Source: an uncultured Fodinibius sp. (GTDB taxonomy: Bacteria > Bacteroidota > Rhodothermia > Balneolales > Balneolaceae). Taken from it: a stretch of DNA of 64,000 nt. The stretch is from contig CAJXMW010000005.1 in NCBI GenBank assembly GCA_913056235.1, positions 124,001 through 188,000 on the forward strand, in the 5' to 3' direction. Every line of letters begins with the position of its first letter. Position 1 is the stretch's first letter. Positions 43,131-51,681 of the stretch are shown here, piece by piece. Position numbers and translations under genes: made by a program. Below the pieces are notes generated by a model. That model searched no databases. It was not told the origin of the DNA and was given only the letters and a program-made list of their open reading frames with translations.

Positions 43131-43606
43131 TCAGTCTATGTTTCTCAGATATTTTAAATCTTCTAAATCCTTATTTCTTGCCATTTCTTGTTTATTCCTG
43201 ATTAGATGCCTCAAACTGATAATATAAACCGGGATCTTTTCTCCCTTAAAAAAAACAAACTCCTCTACTCGGTTGGTCCAAGCTTCATTAAACGATATTG
43301 CCTCGATACTATTAAGCAGGTCAATTCATTGGGGGGCACACCAAATTGAATAACATAACCAGGACTTTGTAACTCTTCAGAGTCACGTAACCCGGGAATG
43401 TCATCATCCCAAAAATCCAACAGGGCTTTAAACAATAGATCAGAATTTTGATCGTCAGGAGAATAGAAAAAATCAACATCACCTGTTAACCTAGGATACC
43501 CATAATAGATAACCGCCTCCCCTCCGACAATTATATACCTAACCTCATATTTGGACAATAAACGTAAAAATTCTAGCGTATCGGAAGAAAAATAACTTGC
43601 ATTCAT
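43131..43606 (-). pseudogene. MNT-type nucleotidyltransferase broken by a frameshift
   Basis: The intact part (MNASYFSSDTLEFLRLLSKY) has the nucleotidyltransferase core VGGEAVIYYGYPRLTGDVDFFYS with the GG...DxD metal site. The frame then fails after VPPNE near 43320-43326. The neighbouring frame continues as DLLNSIEAISFNEAWTN, then FVFFKGEKIPVYIISLRHLI and ends KYLRNID at 43131. One extra base would restore a protein of about 158 residues. The family is the minimal nucleotidyltransferase group, often the toxin or antitoxin part of two-gene modules. It is coupled to the small gene upstream by an ATGA overlap. Confidence 0.75.
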
Positions 43607-43773
43607 CTATCTTTCTTTTCCCATTTCCTGATATCGGGTTTTTCCCCGTATGCTCGTTTCTTTAGGGCAAGCGCAACTTTTTGACGCTCTTCAGGAAACA
43701 TACTTAAGGCTTGTTTAACATCCCATCGAAAAGCCTCATCCTGATCTTTTGCAATATTAACCACACGTTCCAT
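43603..43773 (-). CDS. Small partner gene of the nucleotidyltransferase (56 residues, below ORF-track size)
   Basis: Translation on the minus strand gives MERVVNIAKDQDEAFRWDVK followed by QALSMFPEERQKVALALKKR, then a basic end and TGA. The stop overlaps the start of the nucleotidyltransferase in ATGA, so the two are translationally coupled. The small, charged, helical protein resembles the partner gene found in front of such nucleotidyltransferases in Bacteroidota. It may be the cognate antitoxin or modified substrate (inference). The gene itself looks intact although its partner is broken. Confidence 0.7.
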   Translation of the reverse strand: MERVVNIAKDQDEAFRWDVKQALSMFPEERQKVALALKKRAYGEKPDIRKWEKKDR

Positions 43774-44276
43774 TTCAATGCGAAAGTTATTATATAGATA
43801 GTTATCACCTATCTAATATCTGCGAAACTTCACTATATAACAAATAAAAACACTTTGTCCATGTATTTTAACAGGCCTACAGGAGTTTTAAAAGGATCGA
43901 GGTTACTAAATTAATTGAGAGTCGAATGAATCCCAATATGTTTAGAACACTTTCAGAATTCCTGCGCCACCCCGGCTTGCTGGTTCCGGTCCAACGCGAT
44001 TTATCACTGACTTTCCTATTTATTTCTTATCGGCCCTTCCTCGACCTTTCCATGCCTCACCTGCTAAGCCCCACGGACGGGCATATCGAAACCGCTTCAG
44101 GGTTTTTATTTCGGGGATTCGGGGCGAACCGGCTGATCCCGAATTTTCGGGATTTACTGACAAAAAATGAACACAACAATCCACCGGTGCCCGTAGAACG
44201 AGGGACAACTTACTTAGACAGAGCCCCTCTCCCTTTATCCAATGCCAGCTACAAGGGTTCAAAAGCCCGGCCTAAT
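43774..44276. other. Intergenic block with G+C-rich repeat-like sequence
   Basis: No gene is supported. The ORFs at 43926 (plus) and 44020 (minus) cover the same bases and contain translated palindromes, for example ATCCCGAA/TTCGGGAT at 44141-44158. The G+C-rich block looks like part of the dispersed repeats that fill the gaps of the following polysaccharide locus. Confidence 0.4.
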
Positions 44277-44465
44277 GAATTCTGAGTGAAGAACAAGAGG
44301 CGAACAGGAGTATTTCGTACTGGTGATTATCCATTTGATAGATCTTGAAAGTCAATTGACCATTGAAATACTCCCGCCGAAGGTCGAAACGTTATCAGAA
44401 TTCTCAGCCGGTGACTTTTTTGGATACTTTTTTCGTCACTGAAAAACAGTATCAGAAAAAAGTAT
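44277..44465. repeat. Structured repeat element, copy A
   Basis: Nested stems: outer GAATTCTGA (44277-44285)/TCAGAATTC (44395-44403); GGCG (44299)/CGCC (44375-44378); inner GGAGTATTTC (44307-44316)/GAAATACTCC (44365-44374). A second hairpin follows: ATACTTTTTTC (44424-44434)/GAAAAAAGTAT (44455-44465). Copies B and C keep the same plan with different bases. A third small hairpin, AACCCTGG/CCAGGGTT, lies at 44561-44579 after ACTAAAGTACCGGTCTAA. Confidence 0.8.
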
Positions 44466-44606
44466 AACGAAGTAAAAAACTAGATCCCCTCCCTTAGCCC
44501 GGCACCCGTAGGACGGGGCACGGCACTAAAGTACCGGTCTAACAAGAAAGCCCATTTTCAAACCCTGGCAACCAGGGTTATTAGTAGTAATCTATTTTAA
44601 TCATGC

Positions 44607-44699
44607 AGAATGAGAATCAGGATTGTCAGGATTAAAAGATGACTGGGATTTTTCTTTGTCACTTTGTTACTCAATCACATAGTCACCCAATCACTATTC
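44607..44699. repeat. Dispersed repeat (AGAATGAGAATCAGGATT type) plus TTACTCAATCAC tail
   Basis: AGAATGAGAATCAGGATTGTCAGGATT is one of three similar blocks; the others are at 46544-46586 and 46933-46975. The following TTACTCAATCACATAGTCAC resembles GTCACTCAGTAACCCAATC at 39614 and 46999. Confidence 0.65.
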
Positions 44700-44714
44700 A
44701 CCCAACAACTACCC

Positions 44715-46325
44715 TTAAAACGTTACCTGCCCATACACCTTAAAAAGTCCAATAAACTCCCTATCCGACACTCCCTCAATATTATTATGATTCTCCACAA
44801 CATTAATCCCCATATCCGCATCAAGCCACCAGTTGAAACGCACGTCATTAGAAACCCCAAACAAGTTGCTGCCTATCGGCTGGTAGCGCAATTCTAACGA
44901 TGGCCGTACCGTCCGCTCCACCGTACCGGCTAGGATAGCAGGAATCTGGCTCCCATCCGGTTCCGTAGAGGTACGCAAATCGCGTAGGTCCTCTGTGCCC
45001 TTCCAATACAATGTCACGCCCGGTTCCAGCATTAGTCCTTCCGCCCAACTGGGATAGAAAGTGGCTGAGGCTTTAGTTCTGATATAATCACTGAAATTAG
45101 TAGCCAGTCCCCGCTGGGCATAGGTCCACTGATCTTGGTAACGATTGGAACGGTAGGCATTGGCGCCCACCAGATCTGCTTCCAGGCCTAAGTCAAAAGT
45201 GTTGGCTACATCAGCTATGGTTATAGAACTATTGACGGTATATGTTGTAGGTATAAGATTATTATCTTCCCTCAACTTTTCACGGTCTTTATAAACGAGA
45301 TCATCAAGCATAGCTTGAGCATACAGCGTTAAATTTCCTTTTTGATACCAAACACTGCCGCCAAGAAGCAGATTACTATTATTATTCATGGGAGCATTGT
45401 GACTCTCAAAAAAAAGAAAGTGCAGTGGCAGCAGGTTACGCATCTGTATGCTTGCAGTGGGACTAAAATAGACTTCCCCCTCAATGAAACTAAGCTTCAA
45501 ATTAGGCACCGGACTCCAATCCAACCGATGTAAAAACAGGTATCGCCGATATGATCCCAACTGATACGACCGACCGTCAAAGGTACTGTCCGGACTCATG
45601 CTATCCATCTCTCCCAATATACTACTAAAAGATAGTTTGGAGTTGCCAAACTCCAGCTGAATTTGATCAAAGGATTGAGGATTGTCGGTCAGGAATGCTC
45701 CTCTCCGATCAAAGACACTCCAGTGATTATCAAACCGTCCAACATACAGATCTATGATATCTCCATTATATCCGAAATACGTTTCTTCGCTGCGCATGTA
45801 TAATCGATAAACGGTATCTAACCCATCGGGATCCACATCATAAAACCAGTCGAAGGTAATACCCGCCTGACCAATCCAGTTCTTCCACTCCAGGTAGCTC
45901 CGGAACTCTGCCTTTGGCAATATAGGCTTAGCTTCATAGGCGGGATTTATCACGTTCAGCCGCCCGCTGCTGCTCTTACGTGCCCCTCCTTCAATATATC
46001 CGCCCACACGCATGCTGTCCACATTTGTGGGACGTTCTTCAAAACGCTTGGCCAGCAGATCTACCCATCGCTGCTCTTTGTCTCCCAGCTCATTTTCATC
46101 AATACGTGATAGCGCGGCCTTGATATCCTTTTCGGCATACGGCAGATCAGTGGGATTGAGCCGCAACATATATCCCCGCTGTTGCAGGCGCTTGATATAC
46201 TCGTACTGCCAGCTGTAGGTATTCACGAAGCGGTTATCTTGCGCGTGGCTTACTACTGATCCAACAGTAAGGACTAATAGTACAGTCCCAACTGATTTCA
46301 AGAGAATCTGTTTAATATATGTCAT
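44715..46325 (-). CDS. Wzi-like capsule assembly outer-membrane protein
   Basis: I start at 46325 (MTYIKQILLKSVGTVLLVLT), which gives a normal signal peptide ending VVSHAQ; the ORF track adds 18 residues. The 536-residue product looks like an 18-stranded barrel of the capsule-assembly Wzi group. The N-terminal YEYIKRLQQRGYMLRLNPTDLPYAEKDIKAAL opens the family, and the strands include LRLYMRSEETYFGYNG-like segments and LFLHRLDWSPVPNLKLSFIEGEVYF. Wzi helps attach capsule polysaccharide to the outer membrane. It is at the distal end of the polysaccharide locus, which supports the call. Confidence 0.75.
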   Translation of the reverse strand: MTYIKQILLKSVGTVLLVLTVGSVVSHAQDNRFVNTYSWQYEYIKRLQQRGYMLRLNPTDLPYAEKDIKAALSRIDENELGDKEQRWVDLLAKRFEERPTNVDSMRVGGYIEGGARKSSSGRLNVINPAYEAKPILPKAEFRSYLEWKNWIGQAGITFDWFYDVDPDGLDTVYRLYMRSEETYFGYNGDIIDLYVGRFDNHWSVFDRRGAFLTDNPQSFDQIQLEFGNSKLSFSSILGEMDSMSPDSTFDGRSYQLGSYRRYLFLHRLDWSPVPNLKLSFIEGEVYFSPTASIQMRNLLPLHFLFFESHNAPMNNNSNLLLGGSVWYQKGNLTLYAQAMLDDLVYKDREKLREDNNLIPTTYTVNSSITIADVANTFDLGLEADLVGANAYRSNRYQDQWTYAQRGLATNFSDYIRTKASATFYPSWAEGLMLEPGVTLYWKGTEDLRDLRTSTEPDGSQIPAILAGTVERTVRPSLELRYQPIGSNLFGVSNDVRFNWWLDADMGINVVENHNNIEGVSDREFIGLFKVYGQVTF

Positions 46326-46379
46326 CCTGATAGACGATATCGTTGTAGTTTCTTGGGCGAAAAGATCACTTTTTTTCAA

Positions 46380-46667
46380 TTGAATATCATCTATGAATTT
46401 GATCTATCCACTACTACGTTAAAACTTCGTAGAGCAGGCTAACTCCCTCTTTTTTTAGAGGGAAATTTGCTTGCCAACTTCGCGGTTTTAATCAATCCGG
46501 CATAATGAATTCTGAGTGAAGAATCACATCGATTTCAATTTTTAGAATAAGAATCAGGATTTATAGGATTATAAGATGATCAGGATATTTTGACCCACCC
46601 TAAATCCCTCCCATCAATGTGTGTAGGGAGGGACTTTCTTGGACTAGCTTCACTTTTGGGGACCTTG
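46380..46667. other. Intergenic region with hairpin module and dispersed repeat
   Basis: No gene. TCCCTCTTTTTTTAGAGGGA (about 46443-46462) forms a hairpin, followed by GCGGTTTTAA and CATAATGAATTCTGAGTGAAG, the same order as in front of copy C. A dispersed AGAATAAGAATCAGGATTTA block lies at 46544-46586. Confidence 0.55.
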
Positions 46668-46839
46668 GATTCTGAATCGAGTGAAGCCGGGTGAAAAGGA
46701 TAATTCCATACCGGCTCTTAGTGTCGACATATTTCAAAAGGAGAAAGACCATTGGAATTATCCAACCCGACGAACGGAGTGACTTCAGAATCCCATGTCT
46801 TGATTTTTTAGTACCTTTTTTATCAAGAAAAAAGGTACT
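46668..46839. repeat. Structured repeat element, copy B
   Basis: Nested stems: outer GATTCTGAA (46668-46676)/TTCAGAATC (46784-46792); CGGGT (46688-46692)/ACCCG (46765-46769); inner GGATAATTCC (46698-46707)/GGAATTATCC (46754-46763). Second hairpin: AGTACCTTTTTT (46810-46821)/AAAAAAGGTACT (46828-46839), loop ATCAAG. It is followed by GATACCGGTCTAA and the small hairpin AACCCTATAAATAGGGTT near 46890. The changes relative to copies A and C are paired on both sides of the stems. Confidence 0.85.
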
Positions 46840-46932
46840 CCCAATAACCCGTCATTAAGATACCGGTCTAATTATGAATAACCAGAAACCCTATAAATAG
46901 GGTTCTTAACAGGCCACCATTCCAATTCCCCC

Positions 46933-47045
46933 AAATAAGAATTAGGATTCACAGGATTACAAGATGAGCAGGATTCAGCCTTGTTCCTTTGCAACTTTGT
47001 CACTCAGTAACCCAATCTCTTAATAACCCAATCACCTAATAACGA
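46933..47045. repeat. Dispersed repeat (AAATAAGAATTAGGATT type) plus GTCACTCAGTAACCC tail
   Basis: AAATAAGAATTAGGATTCACAGGATTACAAGATGAGCAGGATT (shown in parts elsewhere) matches the blocks at 44607 and 46544. GTCACTCAGTAACCCAATCT and ATCACCTAATAACGA (46999-47045) match 39614-39644. It ends at the stop of the WecA-like gene. Confidence 0.65.
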
Positions 47046-47047
47046 TT

Positions 47048-48277
47048 CTAAACTGCTAGCTCCTCTACCTTCTCCTTCTTATCCACATCCTCTTCAGAAA
47101 AAGAGCTGCCATTCGAAAAGCCATTCCCATTTTTAACTACTGTCTTGGGCGGGGTACCAAACTTCATTTCCAACACCTGAATCTCCCGCTTCGAAGGCGT
47201 ATCCACACCCAACTTGTCAAGGGCCTTGCGTTTAAGTCGTACCGTGGGAAAAAGAATGACCGATGCTCCTAACACTGTGGCAAATAACAGGTTGACCTCC
47301 AGGCCGGACAAGAGCAGTGTTATTCCAACGATCGTTAGATTGAACCCAAAGATCAGAAAACAGCTAGTACGATGAGAAAAACCCATATCAATCAGCTGAT
47401 GGTGCACATGCAGGCGATCCGCGGAAAAGGGCGACTTTTGCTCGCGGACAGCCCTGATCAGAAACACGCGCAGCGTATCATACAGGGGGACAATCAATAC
47501 CGAAAGCACCAGCACGGGCACCGCATTCTTGAAGGGCACGGCCGCTTTAGCAATTCCGGCATTCACGAACGAGACGGCAAAAAATGCCAGCAGGTGCCCC
47601 ACAACCTGAGATCCCGTATCACCCATAAAGATCGAGGCCGGCTGAAAGTTATACCGCATAAAGGCAGCAAGGGCGCCAACTAATGTTAAAGCCAATACTG
47701 CATGCGACATCATCCCGGCCTCCCAGAACCACCAGGCAAAAAAGGAAGAAGCAATGATACCGATTCCCCCAGCCAGGCCGTCAATACCATCAATAAGGTT
47801 ATAGGCATTAATCACAACCACCATAGTAAAGAATGTAAGACCAATCCCTGCCCAACTAGGGATTTCATGAACCCCAAACATCCCTCCCATATCGGTGATA
47901 ACCATGTTGCCACCAGCCATGACCGCAACAATAGCCGTTATCTGTAGCAGTAATTTCTTGTTGGGGGCTATAACGAGCAAATCATCCTTGATCCCCGAAA
48001 ACAGCAAAATAATCAGCCCGGATGACAGGTACGGCAACCAGGGCTGGAAGGCATAGCCACTCAGCAAGAAACTGATGATAACCGCCGCAAAAATGCCTAC
48101 ACCACCCAAATTGGGAATAGCACTAACGTGCAGCTTACGATCGTCGGTGGGATCATCAAACAGATGTTTTAAATGTGATACATCGATGATAACTGGTATC
48201 ACCAGATATGCCACGACAAACGCCCCGACAGCCACCAGTAAAGGCAGCAAACTTGCAAATGCAATTTCCGTCTCCAT
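47048..48277 (-). CDS. MraY/WecA-family undecaprenyl-phosphate sugar-phosphate transferase
   Basis: The 409-residue polytopic protein has about ten membrane segments. Family motifs include DDPTDDRKLHVSAIPNLGGVGIF, the catalytic acidic loops GIKDDLLVIAPNKKL and NAYNLIDGIDGLAGGIG, and the cytoplasmic HVHHQLIDMGFSHR. It transfers a sugar-1-phosphate, probably GlcNAc-1-P, to the lipid carrier and starts glycan synthesis. The polysaccharide locus around it supports a WecA-like role rather than MraY. A 45-residue charged C-terminal tail is an extension. Confidence 0.92.
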   Translation of the reverse strand: METEIAFASLLPLLVAVGAFVVAYLVIPVIIDVSHLKHLFDDPTDDRKLHVSAIPNLGGVGIFAAVIISFLLSGYAFQPWLPYLSSGLIILLFSGIKDDLLVIAPNKKLLLQITAIVAVMAGGNMVITDMGGMFGVHEIPSWAGIGLTFFTMVVVINAYNLIDGIDGLAGGIGIIASSFFAWWFWEAGMMSHAVLALTLVGALAAFMRYNFQPASIFMGDTGSQVVGHLLAFFAVSFVNAGIAKAAVPFKNAVPVLVLSVLIVPLYDTLRVFLIRAVREQKSPFSADRLHVHHQLIDMGFSHRTSCFLIFGFNLTIVGITLLLSGLEVNLLFATVLGASVILFPTVRLKRKALDKLGVDTPSKREIQVLEMKFGTPPKTVVKNGNGFSNGSSFSEEDVDKKEKVEELAV

Positions 48278-48629
48278 ATTTGACCCTGATTACTGAAACT
48301 AGCCCGTTCACTCCTGATTTTTATGTAGGTGAATAGACTACAAAAAAACACTCAGAAGATAAATCTCATAAACATTCATTAACTATTTCTAATGTTTATT
48401 GAGATGACTAATACTGCTATCCATATTCGAAGGAATAGCTCCACCCAGAGAGGGCACTGAATAGTAGAGTATTTCGGTTGGGGCGGGGCTCCGAATTCTA
48501 AGGAATAGTCTATTGATTCAATAGTAAGAAAAACGTAGCCAAAACTGATCTTGGAAGGGCCAGCACTGGTAATATGGAATCTACCAGTAAACCTCAACAT
48601 TCAAAACTCCTCATTCAACATTCTAAAAA
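48278..48629. other. Intergenic region with imperfect palindromes
   Basis: No gene is supported. CTCATAAACATT and AATGTTTATTGAG (48367-48404) form a stem with one bulge. AGCTCCACCC and GGGCGGGGCT can also pair imperfectly near 48438-48490, followed by CCGAATTCTAAGGAATAG. This may be a degenerate relative of the structured repeats. Confidence 0.4.
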
Positions 48630-49973
48630 CTACGCCTGCCAAATATGAATATTGGACTTACGCTCAATGCCATTCATCTCGTGGCGGCTGTCCACAATAC
48701 AATCCGACCATTCGGCCAGCTCTTGATAATCGACATCAGAGTGATTAGTTGAAATAATGACTGCATCATGTTCACTAACCACTTCTTCGTTCCACCCGAT
48801 ACTTTCTTTGCCCGTCCACTCAGGGTGCTCTCTCGTAGGTTTAATGGCCGGTATATGCGGATCATAAAACGATACCTCCGCACCATACTCCTCAAGCAGA
48901 TCCATGATCTTAAAAGACGGCGACTCTCGCTGGTCATCCACATCCGGTTTATAAGCCAGCCCAATAACTAACACCTTGCTCCCGTTCATCGGTTTCTGAT
49001 GGGCGTTCAGTGCTTTCAGGGTCTGATCAACTACATACTGTGGCATGGAGGTATTAATCTCTCCGGCCAGCTCAATAAAGCGCGTATTTTCTTCGTACTC
49101 CCGAGCTTTCCATGTCAGGTAAAACGGATCAATGGGAATACAGTGCCCACCCAGGCCGGGACCGGGGACAAATTTCATAAAACCAAAGGGTTTGGTATCG
49201 GCGGCATCTAAAACCTCGTGGACATTAATGTCCATCTCCTGGAAGACTACTTTAAGTTCATTAACCAAAGCGATGTTTACGGCTCGGAACACATTCTCAG
49301 TTATTTTCACTGCCTCGGCGGTCTTTGTATCGGAAACCGGTACGGTTTCCACAATAGCCGTATCATACATGGCGCAAGCCAGCTCAATGCCCTCTTGGGT
49401 ATGTCCGCCCACCACTTTGGGGATACTGCCGGTATCGAAGTCGATATTGCCGGGATCTTCGCGCTCAGGGCTGTAGGCCACATAAAAATCCTCTCCGGCT
49501 GTCAAATTGGACTTCGATTCCAGAATTGGGATAATCAGTTCTTCGGTCGTACCTGGATAAGTGGTCGATTCAAGAATCACCAGCTGACCTTCCCGCAGGT
49601 TTTCCCCAATTGTCATGGCCGTTTTCTCTACATACTGCATATCCGGCTCGCGGTGGTGGTCCAGCGGCGTGGGCACGCACATTAAAATAGCATCAGCCTC
49701 ACTCAAGTGACTAAAATCTGCGGTAGCATCGCAGCGATCGCTTCCTGCCAGTCGCTTCATCATCTTTTCACCCAGATGCTTGATATAGGGACGTCCCTCA
49801 TGCAGACAATCGATCTTCTCCTGATCGATATCGTAGCCAATCACCGGCATGCCCGCATCGTGGAAGGTCCACATCAGCGGCAGGCCGACGTAACCAAGAC
49901 CTACAATGCCTATGGTGTACTCTTTGTCTTCTATTTTCTGAAGTAAATCTTCTGCAACTAACTCTTGAGACAT
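48630..49973 (-). CDS. Nucleotide-sugar dehydrogenase (UDP-GlcNAc/UDP-ManNAc 6-dehydrogenase group)
   Basis: The 447-residue enzyme has the NAD-binding IGIVGLGYVGLPLMWTF, the central substrate region (ITENVFRAVNIALVNELK), the catalytic-cysteine motif GPGLGGHCIPIDPFYL and the C-terminal domain (KVLVIGLAYKPDVDDQRESPSFKI). It oxidises C6 of a UDP-N-acetyl-hexosamine to the uronic acid. The WecB epimerase gene lies just upstream, so the pair could make UDP-ManNAcA (WecBC-like). A WbpA-type UDP-GlcNAc dehydrogenase is equally possible from the sequence alone. Confidence 0.92.
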   Translation of the reverse strand: MSQELVAEDLLQKIEDKEYTIGIVGLGYVGLPLMWTFHDAGMPVIGYDIDQEKIDCLHEGRPYIKHLGEKMMKRLAGSDRCDATADFSHLSEADAILMCVPTPLDHHREPDMQYVEKTAMTIGENLREGQLVILESTTYPGTTEELIIPILESKSNLTAGEDFYVAYSPEREDPGNIDFDTGSIPKVVGGHTQEGIELACAMYDTAIVETVPVSDTKTAEAVKITENVFRAVNIALVNELKVVFQEMDINVHEVLDAADTKPFGFMKFVPGPGLGGHCIPIDPFYLTWKAREYEENTRFIELAGEINTSMPQYVVDQTLKALNAHQKPMNGSKVLVIGLAYKPDVDDQRESPSFKIMDLLEEYGAEVSFYDPHIPAIKPTREHPEWTGKESIGWNEEVVSEHDAVIISTNHSDVDYQELAEWSDCIVDSRHEMNGIERKSNIHIWQA

Positions 49974-50088
49974 GTTCTCCTTTTTCTAAAACCCAATTAT
50001 TTTGAAGGCAGAATATAGGGCGATTAAAGTTTTAAGTAAAAAGTTTAAAGTGGTAATAAATCACCCGGTCGCTTTGTTAAACATAACT

Positions 50089-50177
50089 ATGTCATCTCGA
50101 CCGTCAGGGAGAGATCTTTTTTGTTGGTGTGATAAAATACAGATTTCTCATTGCGTTTCACTCCAATCGAAATGACA
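50089..50177. repeat. REP-like imperfect palindrome
   Basis: TGTCATCTCGACCG ... GAGAGATCT on one side and AGATTTCTC ... TCGAAATGACA on the other make a long imperfect stem of about 89 bases. Similar TGTCATTTCGA...TCGAAATGACA elements are common intergenic repeats in Bacteroidota. It lies just before ACTAAAGTACCGGTCTAA (50190) and copy C. Confidence 0.65.
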
Positions 50178-50275
50178 AGCAAGCCCGGCACTAAAGTACC
50201 GGTCTAATAATAAAATCTTACGGTAAACCCTACTAAAGCAGGATTTGCAATTTCACGGTTTTAAGAAAGACATAA

Positions 50276-50446
50276 GAATTCTGAGCGAAGTCCGGAGGGA
50301 GAACAGGATAATTTTATACCGGTGTCAGTTTCAAAAGTAGTTACTAATGTGAAGGACCATTAAAATTATCCCTCCCGCAGGATGTAGCGTATTCAGAATT
50401 CTAAGTCTTGATCTTTTACCACCTTTTGTATCAAGACAAAAGGTGG
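50276..50446. repeat. Structured repeat element, copy C
   Basis: Nested stems: outer GAATTCTGA (50276-50284)/TCAGAATTC (50393-50401); GGGAG (50297-50301)/CTCCC (50372-50376); inner GGATAATTTT (50306-50315)/AAAATTATCC (50362-50371). Second hairpin: CCACCTTTTGT (50419-50429)/ACAAAAGGTGG (50436-50446). The ACCGGTCTAA module and a weak AAACCCT hairpin precede it (50195-50245), whereas they follow copies A and B. Confidence 0.85.
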
Positions 50447-50495
50447 ACCAAAATACAGTACTTGCAATATACCCATCGGAAGGCAACCCCAACGA

Positions 50496-51599
50496 TCAGA
50501 TGGAGTACTCCTTAATCGCCTTCACAATCCTCTTCGCCGTCTTCCCATCCCAGTAAAGCGGCTTCGGCAGGTCCTTAGTTCCAGCAACCCCATTCTGCAG
50601 ATGTTTTTTAATATGATCTAAAATAACTTCAGGATCCGTACCCACAAGTGTATTGGTTCCCTCAGTAATAGTAATAGGACGCTCGGTATTTTCGCGGGCC
50701 GTCAAGCAAGGCACGCCCAGCGCCGTCGTCTCCTCCTGGATACCCCCTGAATCGGTCAACACCAATCGGGCATTATTCATCAGACAGACGTTATCTAAAT
50801 AGCCTACCGGCTCCAACAGGTGTAGGTTGCCAATAGACTGTAACCTATCCCAAAACCCAAATTCCTCGGCCCGGTTCTTTGATCGCGGATGCACCGGCCA
50901 AACCATAGGCAGATCCTGGGCAGTCTCTTCCAATATTTCTACAAAGTTGCCAAGCGTATCTTCCTGGTCTACGTTGGAGGGTCGATGCAGCGTCACCAAA
51001 GCATACCCCTTCTCTTCAATACCCAAATCTGCAAGAATAGTGGACTCATCCGACCGCTTGCGCATGTTAAAGAGCGTATCGATCATGATATTGCCCACAA
51101 ATTTTATCTTTTCATCGGCAATACCTTCTTTTTTGAGGTTCATATTACCATCAATGGAAGGCGTAAGCAATAGGTCAGCAATGCTGTCGGTAAGCACCCT
51201 ATTTATCTCTTCGGGCATATTACGGTCGTAGCTACGTAAGCCTGCCTCTACATGGGCTACCTTGACCCCCATTTTATTTGCCACGATGGTACAAGCCATG
51301 GTAGGATTTACGTCGCCCACAACAACCACCCAGTCGGGCTCTTCTCGTTTTAAGACTTTCTCAAACTCGGTCATGACCTTGGCGGTCTGCTCGGCATGCG
51401 TGCCGCTACCGACGCCCAGGTGAAAATCGGGCTCGGGAATACCCAGCTCGTCAAAAAAGATCTTGGACATTTCGTAGTCATAGTGCTGACCGGTGTGCAG
51501 CAGTTGGGCATCGATCTCTTGATGATGTTTGTATTCCTCCAACAGTGGCGCGACTTTCATAAAGTTTGGACGCGCACTGGCTACATTAATTATTTTCAT
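50496..51599 (-). CDS. wecB: UDP-N-acetylglucosamine 2-epimerase (non-hydrolysing)
   Basis: The 367-residue cytoplasmic enzyme interconverts UDP-GlcNAc and UDP-ManNAc. It opens with MKIINVASARPNFMKVAPLL, followed by LLHTGQHYDYEMSKIFFDEL, VVVVGDVNPTMACTIVA, VAHVEAGLRSYDRNMPEEINR and the C-terminal LTDSGGIQEETTALGVPCLT, all hallmarks of WecB. With the neighbouring dehydrogenase it could supply an N-acetyl-hexosaminuronic acid for the glycan. Upstream at 51682-51708 lies a scrap of a second copy of its first nine codons. Confidence 0.95.
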   Translation of the reverse strand: MKIINVASARPNFMKVAPLLEEYKHHQEIDAQLLHTGQHYDYEMSKIFFDELGIPEPDFHLGVGSGTHAEQTAKVMTEFEKVLKREEPDWVVVVGDVNPTMACTIVANKMGVKVAHVEAGLRSYDRNMPEEINRVLTDSIADLLLTPSIDGNMNLKKEGIADEKIKFVGNIMIDTLFNMRKRSDESTILADLGIEEKGYALVTLHRPSNVDQEDTLGNFVEILEETAQDLPMVWPVHPRSKNRAEEFGFWDRLQSIGNLHLLEPVGYLDNVCLMNNARLVLTDSGGIQEETTALGVPCLTARENTERPITITEGTNTLVGTDPEVILDHIKKHLQNGVAGTKDLPKPLYWDGKTAKRIVKAIKEYSI

Positions 51600-51681
51600 A
51601 GTGTTTTGTAATTCAATTTTTTAAAATAATTGATTTAGCATCTAACATAGTCTGCAGTCCTACGAAGCTTCTGCGAAGTTG

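Noticed and set aside
43926-44285. 119-residue ORF and its reverse-strand partner 44020-44262
   Set aside because: Both are readings of a G+C-rich repeat block containing palindromes and end inside structured repeat copy A.
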